The position numbers were made by a program, and so were the translations under genes. 64,000 nt of DNA from Ailurus styani (Eukaryota > Chordata > Mammalia > Carnivora > Ailuridae), in the NCBI GenBank assembly GCA_002007465.1, contig LNAC01000379.1:1039846-1103845 (forward strand). Reading direction: 5' to 3'. Below are positions 44,831-57,708 of this stretch, in pieces. Positions within the stretch are counted from its first letter, which is position 1, and every line of letters begins with the position of its first letter. The notes beneath the pieces were generated by a model. That model made no database searches. It was given only the letters and a program-made list of their open reading frames with translations, and was not told the DNA's origin.

Positions 44831-45264
44831 GCTTGTGTGCCCTCTGCTTGGCATGTTCCTTTGAGCTGCTTTTCTCAAAATGGGTATGGAACAGCTGTGA
44901 ATATGAAGCTTACTTCTAACTTGTTCAAGGCAGTTTCTCCTTTTCTTCGCCTCATTTCCTTACATCTTTACTCACTTTCTCTCTTCTGAAGATTTAGAAA
45001 CCAGCAACCGAAACAGAATCAGGTCTCACACAACACCGAGAAGGTCTCCTCGTGTCTGCCTTCCTTACTGCCCTCCTGGCAGAAACCATTGCTCCATGGA
45101 GCCAATTAGCTATTTAAGGGTGAAGGAGAAAAGGACTAAAGTAGACCTTTTCTGAGAAGCTCTCCACATGCCTTCTAGCCTCTGGCTTTAAATCACCTAG
45201 GTCACTCAGGACTCTACCCTAACTGGATGCCCAAATTACAGGAGAAAGGAGGTCAGTGACTGAA
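44831..45264. other. Single-copy non-coding DNA
   Basis: Nothing recognised. Confidence 0.5.
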
Positions 45265-45850
45265 GGACACACCAAAGATGTCCAATAAAACCCACTGTTG
45301 ACTCCTACTCAACACAGCAAAAAACAGAACTCACTGTCTCTCTCCCTAATTAACTCCTGGTCCCAGCTTCCTTCCTCCTTACCTTAGCATTCTCCTAGTC
45401 ACCCAAACCTGAAATGTGAGATTACCGTTGTCATTAATTATCATTAATTTCCCAAACTCGATCAAACCCTGAAGCCAATGAGATACTGGTTTCTATCACT
45501 TGCTTTTCTTTGAGGTGTCTTTTAGATCCATTCTTTTCTCTCCATTCTCACTGCCAGAACCCATATCCAGGATCCATCACTTCCTTCATGACCGATTTCT
45601 TAGATGGTCTCTCTCTTTTTTTCTTTAAGACTTTATTTATTTATATTTGAGATAGAGAGCATGAGCGGGGGGGTAGGGGCAGAGAGAGAGGGACAAACAG
45701 TCTCTCCACTGAGCAGGGAGCCCAACACGGGGCTCAATCCCAGAACCCTGAGATCGTGACCTGAGCCGAAGGCAGATGCTGAACTGACTGAGCCACCCAG
45801 CCGCCCCATCTTAGGTGGTTTCTATGTCACCTCCCCATCAGCCTTGGCTG
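45265..45850 (+). mobile_element. L2 LINE fragment, split by a SINEC
   Basis: Upstream part of the L2 3' region: aactcactgtctctctcccta, cctgaaatgtgagattacc, tctccattctcactgccag. It continues weakly after the SINE at 45809. Confidence 0.6.
45615..45808 (-). mobile_element. SINEC, older subfamily
   Basis: Antisense copy ending agccacccagccgcccc. TSD cttagatggtct / cttaggtggttt at 45599-45610 and 45810-45821. Confidence 0.93.
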
Positions 45851-46639
45851 AAAGGACCAAGGATAAGCCCCTCACCCAAGGGCTGCCAATCTACATTCTA
45901 GCCAGTGATCTAAGATAGAGCCTGGCACAAAAATATGAACTAGGACAATCAGAGTCTCTCTCAAGAATTTGGCCTAAAAATACTAGAGGGAGAGCGGAAG
46001 GGGGGGAGGAGGAAGGGGAAGGAGGGAAGAGCAAGAGCTGACGTTGAAAGGGTGCCCAGAGAGAAGCCATGAGGAAGAGTCAAAACTATAAGGGAAAAAG
46101 AAAATTGGAGCCCTGGTGGGCCATACAAGCCAAATTTATAAGGAAGCAGAAACAATGAATAAAACAGAAACTGGAAAGTACAGAAAAGAGAACGTGAGCA
46201 CAGGGGGAAATCAAGGCAGTGAGGAGGGAGGAGGACTAGAGCTAAGGAGTGCTCGTGGCAGACCACTAGAGTGAAAAGTCTCCAAGTCCTGCTGCTCAAG
46301 TCCCCAAAACTGCCATGCCTCCGAGCACGGTTCACATGAGGGCCCACTGCACTCTGCTGCCCCATCTTTGAGTCCCTAAAATCCCCTTCTCCCTTAGAGC
46401 TCTTTCACAATAGTCCCCAACCCTTTACTGAATTTGAAAGAGTCTCTATCCCTTGCAAACCAAAGAGCCTAATGAAAATAGCTCAAATCAGATCTTGTCT
46501 GGCTTCTGAGATGCTCATTCTCTGCCCCCCTCCCCCCATGCTTATCCAGCCCCCCAGTGCCGCAAGTCCTCAACAAGAACCATCGCTTCAGAAATACCAA
46601 CCTTGCTGAGCCATCGCTGGCTGCCCCCTATAAGTACAT
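45851..46639. other. Purine-rich and unassigned sequence
   Basis: 45985-46035 is a purine-rich tract (gaaggggggga type). A 134-codon minus frame at 45961-46365 is its low-complexity complement and is rejected. Confidence 0.5.
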
Positions 46640-46985
46640 ACATCACAGGCAGGCAGTCCTATCTCCATACCTTTGCTGGCCCTTCTGCCTCAAATGCACT
46701 CCCTCCTCTTTACCCAGCATCCTTCAGGAAGACTCTCCTAGCCTTGCCAGCCCGCATCGCTTCTCCCTCGTCTCTCTACTGAGCGCTATAGTCTGAATCA
46801 CACCGTCTAGCACCCCATTTTATGCTGACCTATATTTTCCTCTATCTATTCCAGGTTTTTAAAATCTCCCCAGTTGGTTCTTAAACTCACGAGGAACAGG
46901 AATATCTTTCATATTGTTTTCAAGTAGCTCATGGTAATGAACACAGTAGATATTCATAAGTATCCGTTGTTTGAATGGTATCTAC
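46640..46985 (+). mobile_element. L2 LINE 3' end
   Basis: catacctttgctggcccttct, gcctcaaatgcactccctcc, atccttcaggaagactctcc, aactcacgaggaacaggaata, ending acagtagatattcataagta. Confidence 0.78.
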
Positions 46986-48834
46986 ATGAAGCACTAATAG
47001 TCCAAGAGGCAGATCATAGAACCTCATTACTACAGAACAATCACTAATGAAAAGGCTGCATTAATGGGGCCAATGCTGAAAGTGTGGTAGTTAAGACAAT
47101 ACCCCAAAGAGAAGGGCTCAGCTCAAAGTGAGGCTGCCCTCAGGCCCACTATTCCTAGTGACAGAACTACTTATTTTCTCCAGCAGGGGAGAGAGTAGAG
47201 CAAAGGCCTGAGCCCTGAAAATGTTGCCGAACTGCTTGATATCAGGCAAGATCTCTCCATGTACTCTAGGGGAAAGCATACAAGCCTGACCCTATCCCCA
47301 TTTGAAAACAAGCACCTCAAGACACGGGCGAGGGAAATGCCAATCTCTCTTCTCATTTCATTCTGGCAGCTTGGGTCCTGGGCTGCCCCACCCTAGAAAA
47401 ATGTTCTGGTCTCCTCCTCTGAGGACAGCTGCTTTTCCAGGCTACCCTCAAGTCACCTTTGAACAAGGCCACTGATCAGCGTGGGACTTTTAAATATCAA
47501 GAGATGCTGAACGTTCCTGTTAGAACTTTCTCTCAATCACAGCATTTCAATGCAAGAGAAAGTGTGGCTCTACCCAGTGTCATTTCCAAAATTGATAAGG
47601 GACCCATACATCAGCAGTGGCTATTTTGACACTCCATTATGAGTCATAAAATCTCTATTTAACACCCACTTCCTCAGCCCAGGCTATTATTTATTCCACG
47701 GGTTCGGCATGAGGTCTCAACTAAGTGCAGGATAATCTGCTTCTGAAAACCATAGTTAAGAAAAGGGCAAGTTTCTTGTCATCCTCAGAAACTGATATGC
47801 AAAAAATAAATCTGACTAAGAACATGTGGGTGGGAAGGTACATGGGGAAAAGGATTTAAGAAAAACTTCTCCCATGTTACCCACTCAGAAGCTATTACTG
47901 AGCTGTGCCTTTATTTCTTGGTTTCCTGTTTTTGCTTATAGCAGATAAAAACTTGATGGCAATGATCTTAATCTTCCTTGTCAGCCTTCCAAGCTCACGG
48001 TGGTGGCAGGGTGTGGGGTGGGAAGAGAGGGTAGAAATTGTTCCCAACTTCAGGCAGGAAAACAAGGTTCAAGAAAATGGGCTCCAACAACAGGCGGAAA
48101 ATGCGGATGGTCCCCCAGAGGCTGCTGTGCACACATCTAGAACTACCTCCAGACCTGGGACAGGGAAAGCATGTGAGCAAGGAGTCTGGACAGAGGTGTG
48201 GACGTGTGAGATCATGCATCTGGAAAATGCAGATGAGAAATGTTAATAGACTTAGGGGGGTATTTCCTTTGCCTAACTAGCCCAGGGTTTGAAATTCCAA
48301 CATTATAGGCTCAGTCATTTCATTCATTCATTCGTATATTTGTTACTTTCCCTGGAGTCTTCTTCTAAAAGGCAAACATTCATAGGAGAGATTACATACA
48401 ATCACTGACATTTTAGTGTGAATTAATCTGTCAAGTTCTTTTACTAAGTATATCAAGAGAAAAGAGGGAGAGAGAGGAAAGTAGGGAGGAAGGAAGGGAG
48501 AGAGGGAGGAGTGGGCGGGGAAGAAAACCAAAGTCATGTTTTCCAGGCTCCTAAAAATGAATTCACGATCATCTCTGCCAACTCCTGAATATCAGAATAG
48601 GTGTCAGAGATGGAAAGCTTCACTTTTAGTTCCTTCTGTGTCTGGTCAAGGCACCTACCAGCTATCTGAGTCCTTATACGTTTGGAGGGATGTAGATGAA
48701 AGGAAGATCAATGGAGAAACCTTCACAGTGCCACCTCCTCCCCCTCCAAAGCCCACCACTGTAGCTTTTTGTGAAAACTGTCTGAGCCACCATGACTTTT
48801 TCTATTCCCGCAGCCTAGAATGCTGAGTCCCGGC
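46986..48834. other. 1.8 kb single-copy DNA with a purine tract
   Basis: No transposon recognised. It contains a purine-rich tract at 48455-48525, an (attc)n bit near 48320, an AP-1-type tgagtca near 47641 and two overlapping frames of 113 and 80 codons around 48000-48280 without domains. Confidence 0.5.
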
Positions 48835-49380
48835 TCACTGCCTCGGTACCAGCTGTTCCTTCTGCCAGAATGCTATTATTCCCCCTGAAATTTGTATAAA
48901 TTACACATGACCTCCTCAGCTGGGCCCTTTTTTTTTTTTTTAAGATTTTGTTTATTTATTTGACAGAGAGATAGAGAGAACAAGTAGGCGGAGAGGCAGG
49001 CAGAGGGAGAGGGAGAAGCAGGCTCTCTGCCGAGCAGGGAGCCTGATGCAGGGCTGGATCCCAGGACCCTGGGATCATGACCTGAGCTGAAGGCAGTCGG
49101 TTAACCAACTGAGCCACCCAGGCATTTCAGCTGGGCCCTTCTTATCTAGCACATGTCTACTTGAGCACTTTGCCAATTTATTTTCTTTACAGCACTGGTT
49201 AGTACCCGATTTTATCTGATTACCTTTCTTTATTTGTTTAATGTTTTCTTCCCACCATACCACCAAGTAGAATTTCATGAAAATTTCACGAATATTATCT
49301 GTTTCGTTCACATATGAGCCTAGCACAGTGTCTGGTCCATTAACAAACACTCAGTAAATATTTACTGAATAAAGGAAAGA
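48835..49380 (+). mobile_element. L2 LINE 3' end, split by a SINEC
   Basis: ctgttccttctgccagaatg before the SINE; gcctagcacagtgtctggtcc and tcagtaaatatttactgaataa after it, in L2 order. Confidence 0.8.
48930..49127 (-). mobile_element. SINEC
   Basis: Antisense copy with perfect TSD cagctgggccctt at 48917-48929 and 49128-49140. Confidence 0.96.
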
Positions 49381-49462
49381 ATGAGTAGATGAACAAAGGA
49401 GTCTCTACTCTCAACCCCAACCATAATGGCTGCTCCTATGACATTAAAAAGGTACTGCTCAT

Positions 49463-49595
49463 GGGGCTCCTGGCTGGCTCAGTCAGTAGAGCATGCAACT
49501 CTTGATCTCTGGTTGCGGGGTCAAGCCCAACATTGGGTGTAGAGATTACATAAGTAAACTTATAAATAAACAAACAAATAAAATATTTGTAAAAA
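49463..49595 (+). mobile_element. Short old tRNA-Lys SINE
   Basis: Sense copy (ggctcctggctggctcagtc, ggtgtagagattacataag). TSD aaggtactgctca / aagatactgctta at 49450-49462 and 49596-49608. Confidence 0.92.
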
Positions 49596-49608
49596 AGATA
49601 CTGCTTAG

Positions 49609-50040
49609 CATATGAAAAGATGCTCTACACGACATGCATCAGGGAAATGCAAATCAAAACAACAGTTAGATAACACTATACATCTATTAAAAGAGCCAGA
49701 ATCTGGAACACTGACACCACCAAATGCTGGTGAGGATGTGAAGCAACAAGAACTCTCATTTACTGCTGCTGGGAATGCAAAATAGAGTCACTTTGGAAGA
49801 CGGCTTAACAGTTTCTTACAAAACAAAACATACCCTTATAACATACAATCCAGCGATTGTGCTCCTTGGCACTTGCCCGAAAGAAATGAAAACATATGTC
49901 CACATATACATCTGCACACAGATGTTTACAGGAACTTTATTGGAAGCAACCAAGATATCCTTCAGCAGGTGAATGGTCAAATAAACTGAGGTATAGCCAG
50001 ACAATGGAATATTATTCAGTGTTAAAAAGAAATGAATTAT
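49609..50040 (+). mobile_element. LINE-1 fragment, ORF2 C-terminal end
   Basis: Sense L1 ORF2 3' part: gggaaatgcaaatcaaaaca, aatgctggtgaggatgtgaag, ttactgctgctgggaatgc, acaatggaatattattcag. Frames are broken. It ends at the SINE at 50041 without reaching a 3' UTR. Confidence 0.85.
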
Positions 50041-50155
50041 TGGGGCACCTGGGTGGCTCAAGTCAGTAGAGTGTGCAACTCTAGACCTCTGGGTTGTGAG
50101 TCTGAGCCCCAGGTAAGGTGTAGAGATTACTTCAAAAATAGTAAAAATTTTAAAA
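50041..50155 (+). mobile_element. Short old tRNA-Lys SINE
   Basis: Sense copy (ggggcacctgggtggctcaa, gtgtagagattacttcaaaa). No clear TSD, and L1 does not resume behind it. Confidence 0.88.
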
Positions 50156-52189
50156 AGCAGCACATGTGAAGCACAAAAAGAACAATGGCACAGAAACAAG
50201 GCAGGAGAGTGAAAAGCTACAGGCTCTCATGTTTGACAACCAAATCATGCTGGTACTCCGGGGCTAGAGAAGGTGGTCACAACCCCAAGGACATGTGTGA
50301 CAAAGAACAGGTAAAGGCCTCTGGGAAAAGGCCATAGATGTGTTCAGCATCCCGAGGACCTGCAGAAACCAAATGGTTAGGACAAAGTGAGCCAGAAGGC
50401 GAACCAGTGGTGCTAGGCTCAAGGAGACCCAGGTTCAGAGGCCAATCCTTGCCCTGTTTAGGAAGTTTCTTAGATGTTTCCTACAGCAAAAAAAGCCCAA
50501 GATAAGGAAGCAAGAAAGTAAATCAGCCTAACTCCAGTAGGGAACAAAAGGCGCAGGGTAAAAAATAAAAATAACAGCAAATTGTACAAATAGTTTTGTT
50601 GAAAACCACCTAAAATGTGAATCTAGAGAAAGAAGGGCTGTGTGTGTGTTGGGGGGGGACCTTCAGAAGTTTCTTGAGTGCAGAAACCAAAGGTACTGGC
50701 AGTTCTTATGTGACTAGGCTCCAAAGAAGGACCGACCCCTGGAGGGGTATGGCTCCGCCCTGGCGCCCTGGCCGCCTTGCATGCATCCACATACATCATA
50801 CAGGCAAAGGGTTGAACCGCAGCCTGAGTCTTGGGGAACGCTCTGTGATCCTCCTGGAGCGCAAGACCATGAGAGGCCTCTGAGGAGCTACGACAGGGCC
50901 ATCTCCCACTCACCTCCCTACCTCCCCTGGGAGGTTGGTATAAGACAGTTTCTCATCACCTCCCTGGTTCTGATGAGGTATGGGGTTTTCTGCTCTGTCT
51001 CCTCAGAATATAAAACTGCTTTAATGTATAATATACAAATAAACTATTAAAATGTTACATAAAGTATAAATATGCTTTATATGTATATGTATATATTCTG
51101 CAGAATATACGACTACTTAGTGGCAGCCTAGATCAGGCTTCTCAGTAACAGGGTGTCTCATGACGTGCACGGCAGACATCTGGCTCCTTTTGTTTCCATG
51201 TCATCCTTTCTAGTGCAGGGGACCAGGACCACAGTGAGCTGGCGTTTTTTGGCTTATTCTTCTCACTGCCTAACCATCTGACTAAATTATTGAATGCTAA
51301 ACCACCTAACTCTAAAACCATCTAACTAAAAGTGGCTCACTCTATCCTTACCAGTGGAATTAGTCAGGCCTCGGCCTTGGCCTTGTCTTGGGTTGTATGT
51401 GTGAGATTGACAGGCGTCAGGCAAAAAGACAGGTTATCTCATTTGTATTACAGCATTTGTTGTGAAGGATTTCTCTCCTGGGCAGTTCAGTTAAAACATT
51501 CTGATATGTGTTAATTCCTCTGAGGAAACCCTGATGCAGTCCAAGCAAGATAGTCTCATGGGCCCCACAGCCACTGTCCTTAGAGAATCACAACACTTTA
51601 TGGTGATCATGACCTCACTTCAAGCAAGTCTCCACTTCACTCATCTCAGTGAGTGAAGACACAGCCATCTGTAAAATTTTGAGAAAAGGTCTACCACCTC
51701 TTTCCTCAACCACTGCTATCCTTAATCTACCAGGACATTTTTACTAACTTGAGTCTTACAGGATTCTCACACTGAGGTGGCGACCAGCAAAATCCCTCCC
51801 TGCCTCCATGAAGGCAGAGAGCCCAGTGCTGAACACCTATGGGGAGGTGAGCTTGCATAGCACAGTTTTTGACTCCCAAGAATTTATACTCCAAGAAGAA
51901 ATCAAATTGAGCCACAAAAACAAGCACTTAGCTATACACTATACAGAACTATACAATAAAAAGGTGCAAACCAAGGGTTACAGGCATGAAGGAGGGAAGG
52001 AAAATTTGCTCCCAATTTAAGGGATTAGGAATGACATTATGGAAGGTACAGCATGGAGCTGGGCCTAGAAAAAATAGATGAAACTCCAATAATCAGAAAA
52101 GAGGATAACTGAGCAAATAGGAATGATCGAACAGGAAAAATGAAAAGGCCCTGGAATACAGAAAACTCTGGAAACACAGGACAATTTTA
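50156..52189. other. 2.0 kb single-copy non-coding DNA
   Basis: No repeat or gene recognised. Overlapping frames of 88-96 codons on both strands at 50617-51050 lie in GC-richer sequence and shadow each other. Confidence 0.5.
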
Positions 52190-53805
52190 AGGATTCTATC
52201 GACAAGGAAACAATGACTTTGAACATGTTAGACCAGATGGATCTAACAGATATGAACAGAACATTCCATCTGAAAACAGCTGAATACACATTCCTTTCAA
52301 GGGCACATGGGACATTCTCCAGGATAGATCATAGGTTAGGTCATAAAAACAAGCCTCAATAAATTTAAGAAGACTGAAATCATATCAAGCATCTTTTCTG
52401 ATCATAATGGTATGAACTAGAGCTCAAGTACAAGAAAAAAAATTGGGAAAACACAAATACATGGGGGCTAAACCACACAGTACTAAACAACCATTGGGTC
52501 GACAAAAAAATCAAAGACGAAATTAAAGAAATACATGGAGACAGATGAAAATGAAAACACAATGGTACAAAGTCTTTGGGATACAGCAAAAGCTGTTCTA
52601 AGAAGGAAGTTCAGAGTGATACAGGCCTACCTCAAGAAACAAGAAAAATCTCAAACCAGCAACCTAACCTTGCACCTAAAGGAACCAGAAAAAGAACAAA
52701 CAAAGCCCAAAGTCAGTAGAAGGACGGACATAATAAAGATCTGAGCAGAAATAAATGAAATTGAGAATTTAAAAAAAAAATAGAAAAGATCAATGAAACC
52801 AAGAGCTGATTCTTTGTAAAGATAGATGAAATTGATAAGCCTTTAGCAAGATTCATTTAAAAAAAAAAGAGAGGACTTAAATAAATAAAACCAGAAACAA
52901 ACGAGGAGAAATAACAACCGAGACCACAGAAATACAAACAATTATAAGAGATTATGAAAAAATTAAATGCCAACATACTGGACAACCTAGAAGAAGTGGA
53001 TAAATTCGTAGAAACATACAATCTTCTAAAACTGAATCAGGAAGAAACAGAAAATTTGAACAGACTGATTACCAGGAATGAAATTGAATCATTTATTAAA
53101 AAAAAAAAAAAAAAACAGGGGCGCCTGGGTGGCTCAGTGGGTTAAAGCCTCTGCCCTCGGCTCAGGTCGTGATCTCAGGGTCCTAGGATGGAGCCCCACA
53201 TCGCATGGGGCTCCCTGCTCAGTGGGGAGCCCGCTTCCTCCTCTCTCTCTGCCTGCCTCTCTGCCTATTTGTAATCTAATCTCTCTCTCTCTCTGTCAAA
53301 TAAATAAAATCTTTAAAACAAAAACAAAAAATAAAAAAACAGAAACAAAAAAACCTCCCGGCAAATAAAAGTCACAGGCAAATTCTACCAAACACTTAAG
53401 GAAGAGTTAATACCTATATTTCTCAAACTATTCCAAAAATTTGAAGAGGAAGGAATGCTTCCAAATTCATTCTACAAGGCTAGTATCACTCTGATACTAA
53501 AACCAGAAATAAGACATTACCAACGAAGAAAATTACAGGCCAACATCTCTGATGAACATAGATGCAAAAATCTTCAACAAAATATAAGCAAATCGAATCC
53601 AACAATACATTAAAAAAATTCACCACAATCAACTGGGATTTATTTTCTAGGGATGCAAGGGTGGTTCATTATTTGCAAATCAATCCAAGTGATACTTCAC
53701 ATTAACGAGAGGAAGGATAAAAAACATACGATCACTTCAAGAGATGCAGAAAAAGCATTTGACAAAATACAACATGCATTCATGATAAAAACTCTCAACA
53801 AAGGA
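52190..53805 (+). mobile_element. LINE-1 fragment, ORF2 endonuclease end to RT
   Basis: Sense L1 ORF2 with both ends missing. gatggatctaacagatatga and tttgatcataatggtatgaa-type motifs at the left belong to the endonuclease/linker part; 'LDNLEEVDKFVETYNLLKLN' near 52980 and gcatttgacaaaatacaaca at 53755 belong to the linker and RT domain. Many stops. A SINEC is inserted at 53118. Confidence 0.88.
53118..53345 (+). mobile_element. SINEC, young, in L1
   Basis: Sense copy inserted in an A-run of L1, with an unusual A/C-rich tail (aaaacaaaaacaaaa). The TSD is hidden in the A-run. Confidence 0.94.
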
Positions 53806-54059
53806 AGTTAACCAAAAAATTCTAATTATTTTCTTCAGGGTGGTTTGAGATGACCTTTGCATCTATAAACTATGGACAGGCTACTACAAGCAAGAAAAAG
53901 AGAACAAGACGAAGCTTTGGAATTTAAAATATAATTGCCAAAAGAAAGGGGAGAGATAATGAGTAAATGCAGAAGAGCAAACGTAAGGATAATCCAGAAG
54001 TTAGAAATATCCAACAGTGAAAGGGAGGAGCGAGAAAAGAGAGCAGGCAATTAGCAGGA

Positions 54060-54290
54060 TAGTCACAACAATAAAATTAACGGTAGCAGCTATGGATTAC
54101 CTAATCCGTACAACGTGTTAGCTGCTTTGCACATACTACCTCATTTAATCCTCACAAAACACTGCAAGGCAGGTAACGTTATTAAGAAATTGAGGCTCAG
54201 AGAAACAAAGGAACTTGCCTCATGTCAGGCAAGTAGAAAGTGGCTGAGGTATGTCGGCCTCCAACACTATTGCTCTTACCTGCCTCCCTT
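54060..54290 (-). mobile_element. MIR SINE, antisense
   Basis: acctcatttaatcctcacaa, aattgaggctcagagaaacaa, gtcaggcaagtagaaagtgg in inverted MIR order. Confidence 0.9.
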
Positions 54291-56069
54291 GTAGGAGGGC
54301 AAAGGCGAAGTAGTCAGGACAGGAAGAGGTTGAAGATGGCCAGATTCGAAGTTCATGTGTGGGGATGGGGGCAAGATCCTTCAGGAGCTGGGAAGGAATA
54401 AGGTCTCAGGAATAAGGTGGGAAGGGGCAAGGTGATGCAAAATTAGCATGTAAGAGGACGCGGGGCCTTTCTCCCTCCAAGACTCTGAACACCTGCCGAG
54501 GGGACCCAGGGAGGCTGAATGAAGGGGGAGCAGACACGTGCCAGATCCAAGAGGACCTTAAAACCAACACCAAGCCTGCCTCCAGGAGCAAGCTGCTTAT
54601 GTCTAATGACTAATGACTCATTCCCTAGGACAAGGCCAGATCCTGGCCAGCAGCCACTAAGGATGCTGTCACGGGGCGCTCCTCTGCACTGGCGGGTGCT
54701 GTCATATCCGGACCTCCTTCGTGTGTGTCCGGGAGGTGTGGCGGGAATCTAAAGCCACCTTTGACTTGGTGCCACTAAACGCTTTTATTCTTTGGGGCCA
54801 ACTAGAGGGCAAAACGAGTAAGAGCAAACCAAGGAGGGGATGTTGCAATTGTAAATTACTCTGCAAAATGCTTTCTGGATGCCTCTGAGCTGGTTGCCTA
54901 TAAAGACCAAGAGGGGCACAAAACAAACAAACAAAATAAAACACAACGAATTACCCTACCCTTGAAAATTGTTCAAGAGTAGACACCCCGCAATCTGAAT
55001 TTCAAAACCCCAAAGCAGGTGGCCTTTTCAAAGAGCTAAGTTGATTTTACCACTAGCTTTAGTCTGAATTCACCGTGCATTTCCTCCCTAATTCAGGATG
55101 TGATAAGAAACCAACATAACAGGAATTCATCTTCTCCCAAGAAAAGGTGAGCATCTCTGAGTTCAACAGAGACAACTGGAACCTAATTACATCATCTCTT
55201 TTCAAGCTTTCCGTTAAAAGTGTAAAATGAAAGAGGGCTGAAAGAGGCTGTTTAGCACAGCTACAATGTGACCACATTTTCTTTTCAAAAAAATGACACA
55301 CCAAGTAGCTGCCATTTTTAGAAAACGATCTGAAATCAGAGCAAGTGATTTTTGCAGCAAAATAAATAAAGTGCTCGTTTTGAGAGCTTCGGAACCTGGG
55401 CCCCAAAGAGCAGTATTTCCTTTTTCTATCTGATGAATATTACACAAAGGGTAGGCAGGGAAGGTTGGTCTGCAAAAAGAAAAGCACCTTTGTGAAGAAA
55501 AACATGTATGTGGCCTTCGGGGAGCTAAGCACATGTTTAATTTTGTGTTTTAAACTTCTCAGCGGATTGCAGATCTATAAAGGGAATCGCTGAAAGTGAA
55601 GATCACGGCGACTTACCCAGAGCATCAGGCTGTTTTCCGCAAGACGGGGCGAGAAGCGAAAAAGCAAAATCTTTGCTTCAATTACACAAACTCCCTCTCC
55701 TTTGCAGAGAAACTTGAGAGCTGAAATGGAGCCAGACGCTAATGCGGGACCAGCTGAGAAAAGCTCTGTGCTTGTCAAACACTGACATCTACTGGGCAGT
55801 TTTGAAATGCATGTTTTTTTCTGAAAGTGATCCATTTATGGCATCAAATAGATCGATTCCCCTGTGCTTTTTATCGTAGAGGAGTTTTCTCCTCTTGCCC
55901 TTTGGAAGCCATTGAAGTATAATTTAATTGTTTTTGTAAAACACGCAGAGCTCTTTAAATGTATGGTTTAGCTTTAAAAAATTACTAGGATTGTTATTCT
56001 CATTAAATAGGGCTTGGCAAGTGCGAGAGAAAAGCACCGGCTCTCTAATCCAAATTCGTTAGGTATAAT
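54291..56069. other. 1.8 kb repeat-free island, candidate regulatory DNA
   Basis: No transposon recognised. The region mixes TAAT-type and A/T-rich stretches with normal GC. Frames of up to 115 codons on the minus strand (55059-55834) overlap in several phases without domains. Function is inferred only from repeat depletion. Confidence 0.4.
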
Positions 56070-56310
56070 AATTATCCCTTATATCCATAAAGCACTAATC
56101 TGTCTCCAAAGCATGACCAGTTATATTGTCTCATTAGCTGTCCCCTGAAAGATGGGAAGATCAGGATCATCCTATTTTGCAGAAAAGGACACAAAGGCTC
56201 AAAAAATCTAACTAATACATCCAAGGTCACAAAGCAAGTCAGAGGTGATGTTAGCTCCCGAATCAAGGTTTTCCAATTTATAGGCCAGGACTCTTATCAT
56301 CGAGATTATT
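56070..56310 (-). mobile_element. MIR SINE, antisense
   Basis: tcatcctattttgcagaaaag, ccaaggtcacaaagcaagtc, ggccaggactcttatcatcg in inverted MIR order. Confidence 0.88.
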
Positions 56311-57284
56311 TCTCTTGGTGGAAGGAAATAAATTACTCTCAGCTGGTGAGGGAAAAGGCAAATGGGGACATGCAAACACACACACCCTTTCTTTTGCTCG
56401 CTACTGTTAAAGCCCTGACATTAACTAATGAGCAAAGGGAGAGAGCCGCCGTGGATGATAGCTGCACTCCATTTTCATACACCAAGAAAGACCTGGCTAA
56501 AGCTAATGAACCCACTGGGCATTATTAACCTTCCCCTCCAGCATGCCGGAATCAGCCGCCACCGTGAAGTGCAGGTGCCGATCTTTAAAAACACACTGGC
56601 CTGTCATCCAAAGAGATTGAGAATCGGTTACCTTATGCCCAGGTTTATTCACCTTCCCCCAACTGGGGCACAGAGCTGCATCCTGATGATGATAACAAGC
56701 TTCCTAATCAGCATCGAAACTAGAGGCACAGAAAGAACCTCAGGACAAGGGAGGCATACCTGACGGCAGGGTGAATGGATTATAAACACAACTTTTTCTC
56801 TGCTGTGGGCAACTTACCAAAGGCATCAGAACTTTGTTGGGACTTTTTTTTTTTAACAGGATGATTAGCTGGGGCTCTAAAAGCAACATCAAACCGTGTA
56901 GGTTGGAACATAAGCGAGCACTTCGTAAATGTTCCCTGGAATGAAACTATTGCCATGAGGTTCCCAAAGAGGCATGGAGCATCTGCCTTGGGAGACCTGT
57001 GGCCAAACTTGTCCTGTTGCTGCTTTGCTAACAGAGGAGGAACTGAAGCATGCTGTGGGGTGGAGATGGTGGGCAGCTAAAAGTCAGACCAGTCAACCAG
57101 ACAGTAAGGGAGTTCAATCAACCCTCAGGGATATACACAGCTCAGCCCGAAAAGCACATCCATCCCCAGAAAACCAAGGCGTCAAGGTCTACCATTAAAA
57201 GCAAAATCAAAGGATAGGATATGGCTGGCCATATCAGTGCTCTTTTTGCACGCCTAGAAATTCTGTCCCACTCAGGAGCCTGAC
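56311..57284. other. 1.0 kb repeat-free island, candidate regulatory DNA
   Basis: Several homeodomain-like cores are close together (cattaactaatgagc, aaagctaatgaac, gcattattaacc between 56418 and 56530). A 111-codon frame at 56428-56763 and a 60-codon one overlap it in different phases and show no domain. Confidence 0.4.
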
Positions 57285-57520
57285 CTCTTCAAACCAACGA
57301 TAGTAACAGCAAACACTAATACAGGACTCATTAATACTCATTAATCCTCACAACAACCCCATGAGGCAGGTGCTCCTATTAGTCCCACTTTACAGATGTT
57401 ACGCATCGGCTGAGGCACAGGGAGTAGGTAATTTAACTAAGATTCCACATCTTTCAAGTCGTGGGGATAGAATTGAAACCCAGGTCTGTCCAATTTCAGT
57501 GCCCATTCCCTTAACCTCTG
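57285..57520 (-). mobile_element. MIR SINE, antisense
   Basis: cattaatcctcacaacaacc, ggctgaggcacagggagta, gaattgaaacccaggtctgtcc in inverted MIR order. Confidence 0.92.
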
Positions 57521-57521
57521 T

Positions 57522-57708
57522 ATCAGTGGTTCTCAACATGTGGTCCCCAGATAAGCAGCATTAGCGTGACCTGAGAATTTTATTTTCAGAATTTTATTCT
57601 GCACACCTGTCCCCAACAGACCGACTCAAAAACTCTGGGGCCCAACCCCCTGAACTTTAACAAGCCGCAAGGTGATTCTGGTCCACAAGAAAGTTTGAGA
57701 ACTACTCT
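57522..57708 (+). mobile_element. MER5A-type hAT-Charlie MITE, well preserved
   Basis: cagtggttctcaacatgtgg at the left, ctttaacaagccgcaaggtg in the middle, gaaagtttgagaactactc at the right, i.e. inverted terminal repeats of a hAT MITE. It lies directly against the MIR on its left. Confidence 0.92.

Noticed and set aside
45961..46365. 134-codon minus-strand frame rich in Leu, Phe, Pro and Ser
   Set aside because: Complement of a purine-rich low-complexity tract. No domain, and other frames are open as well.
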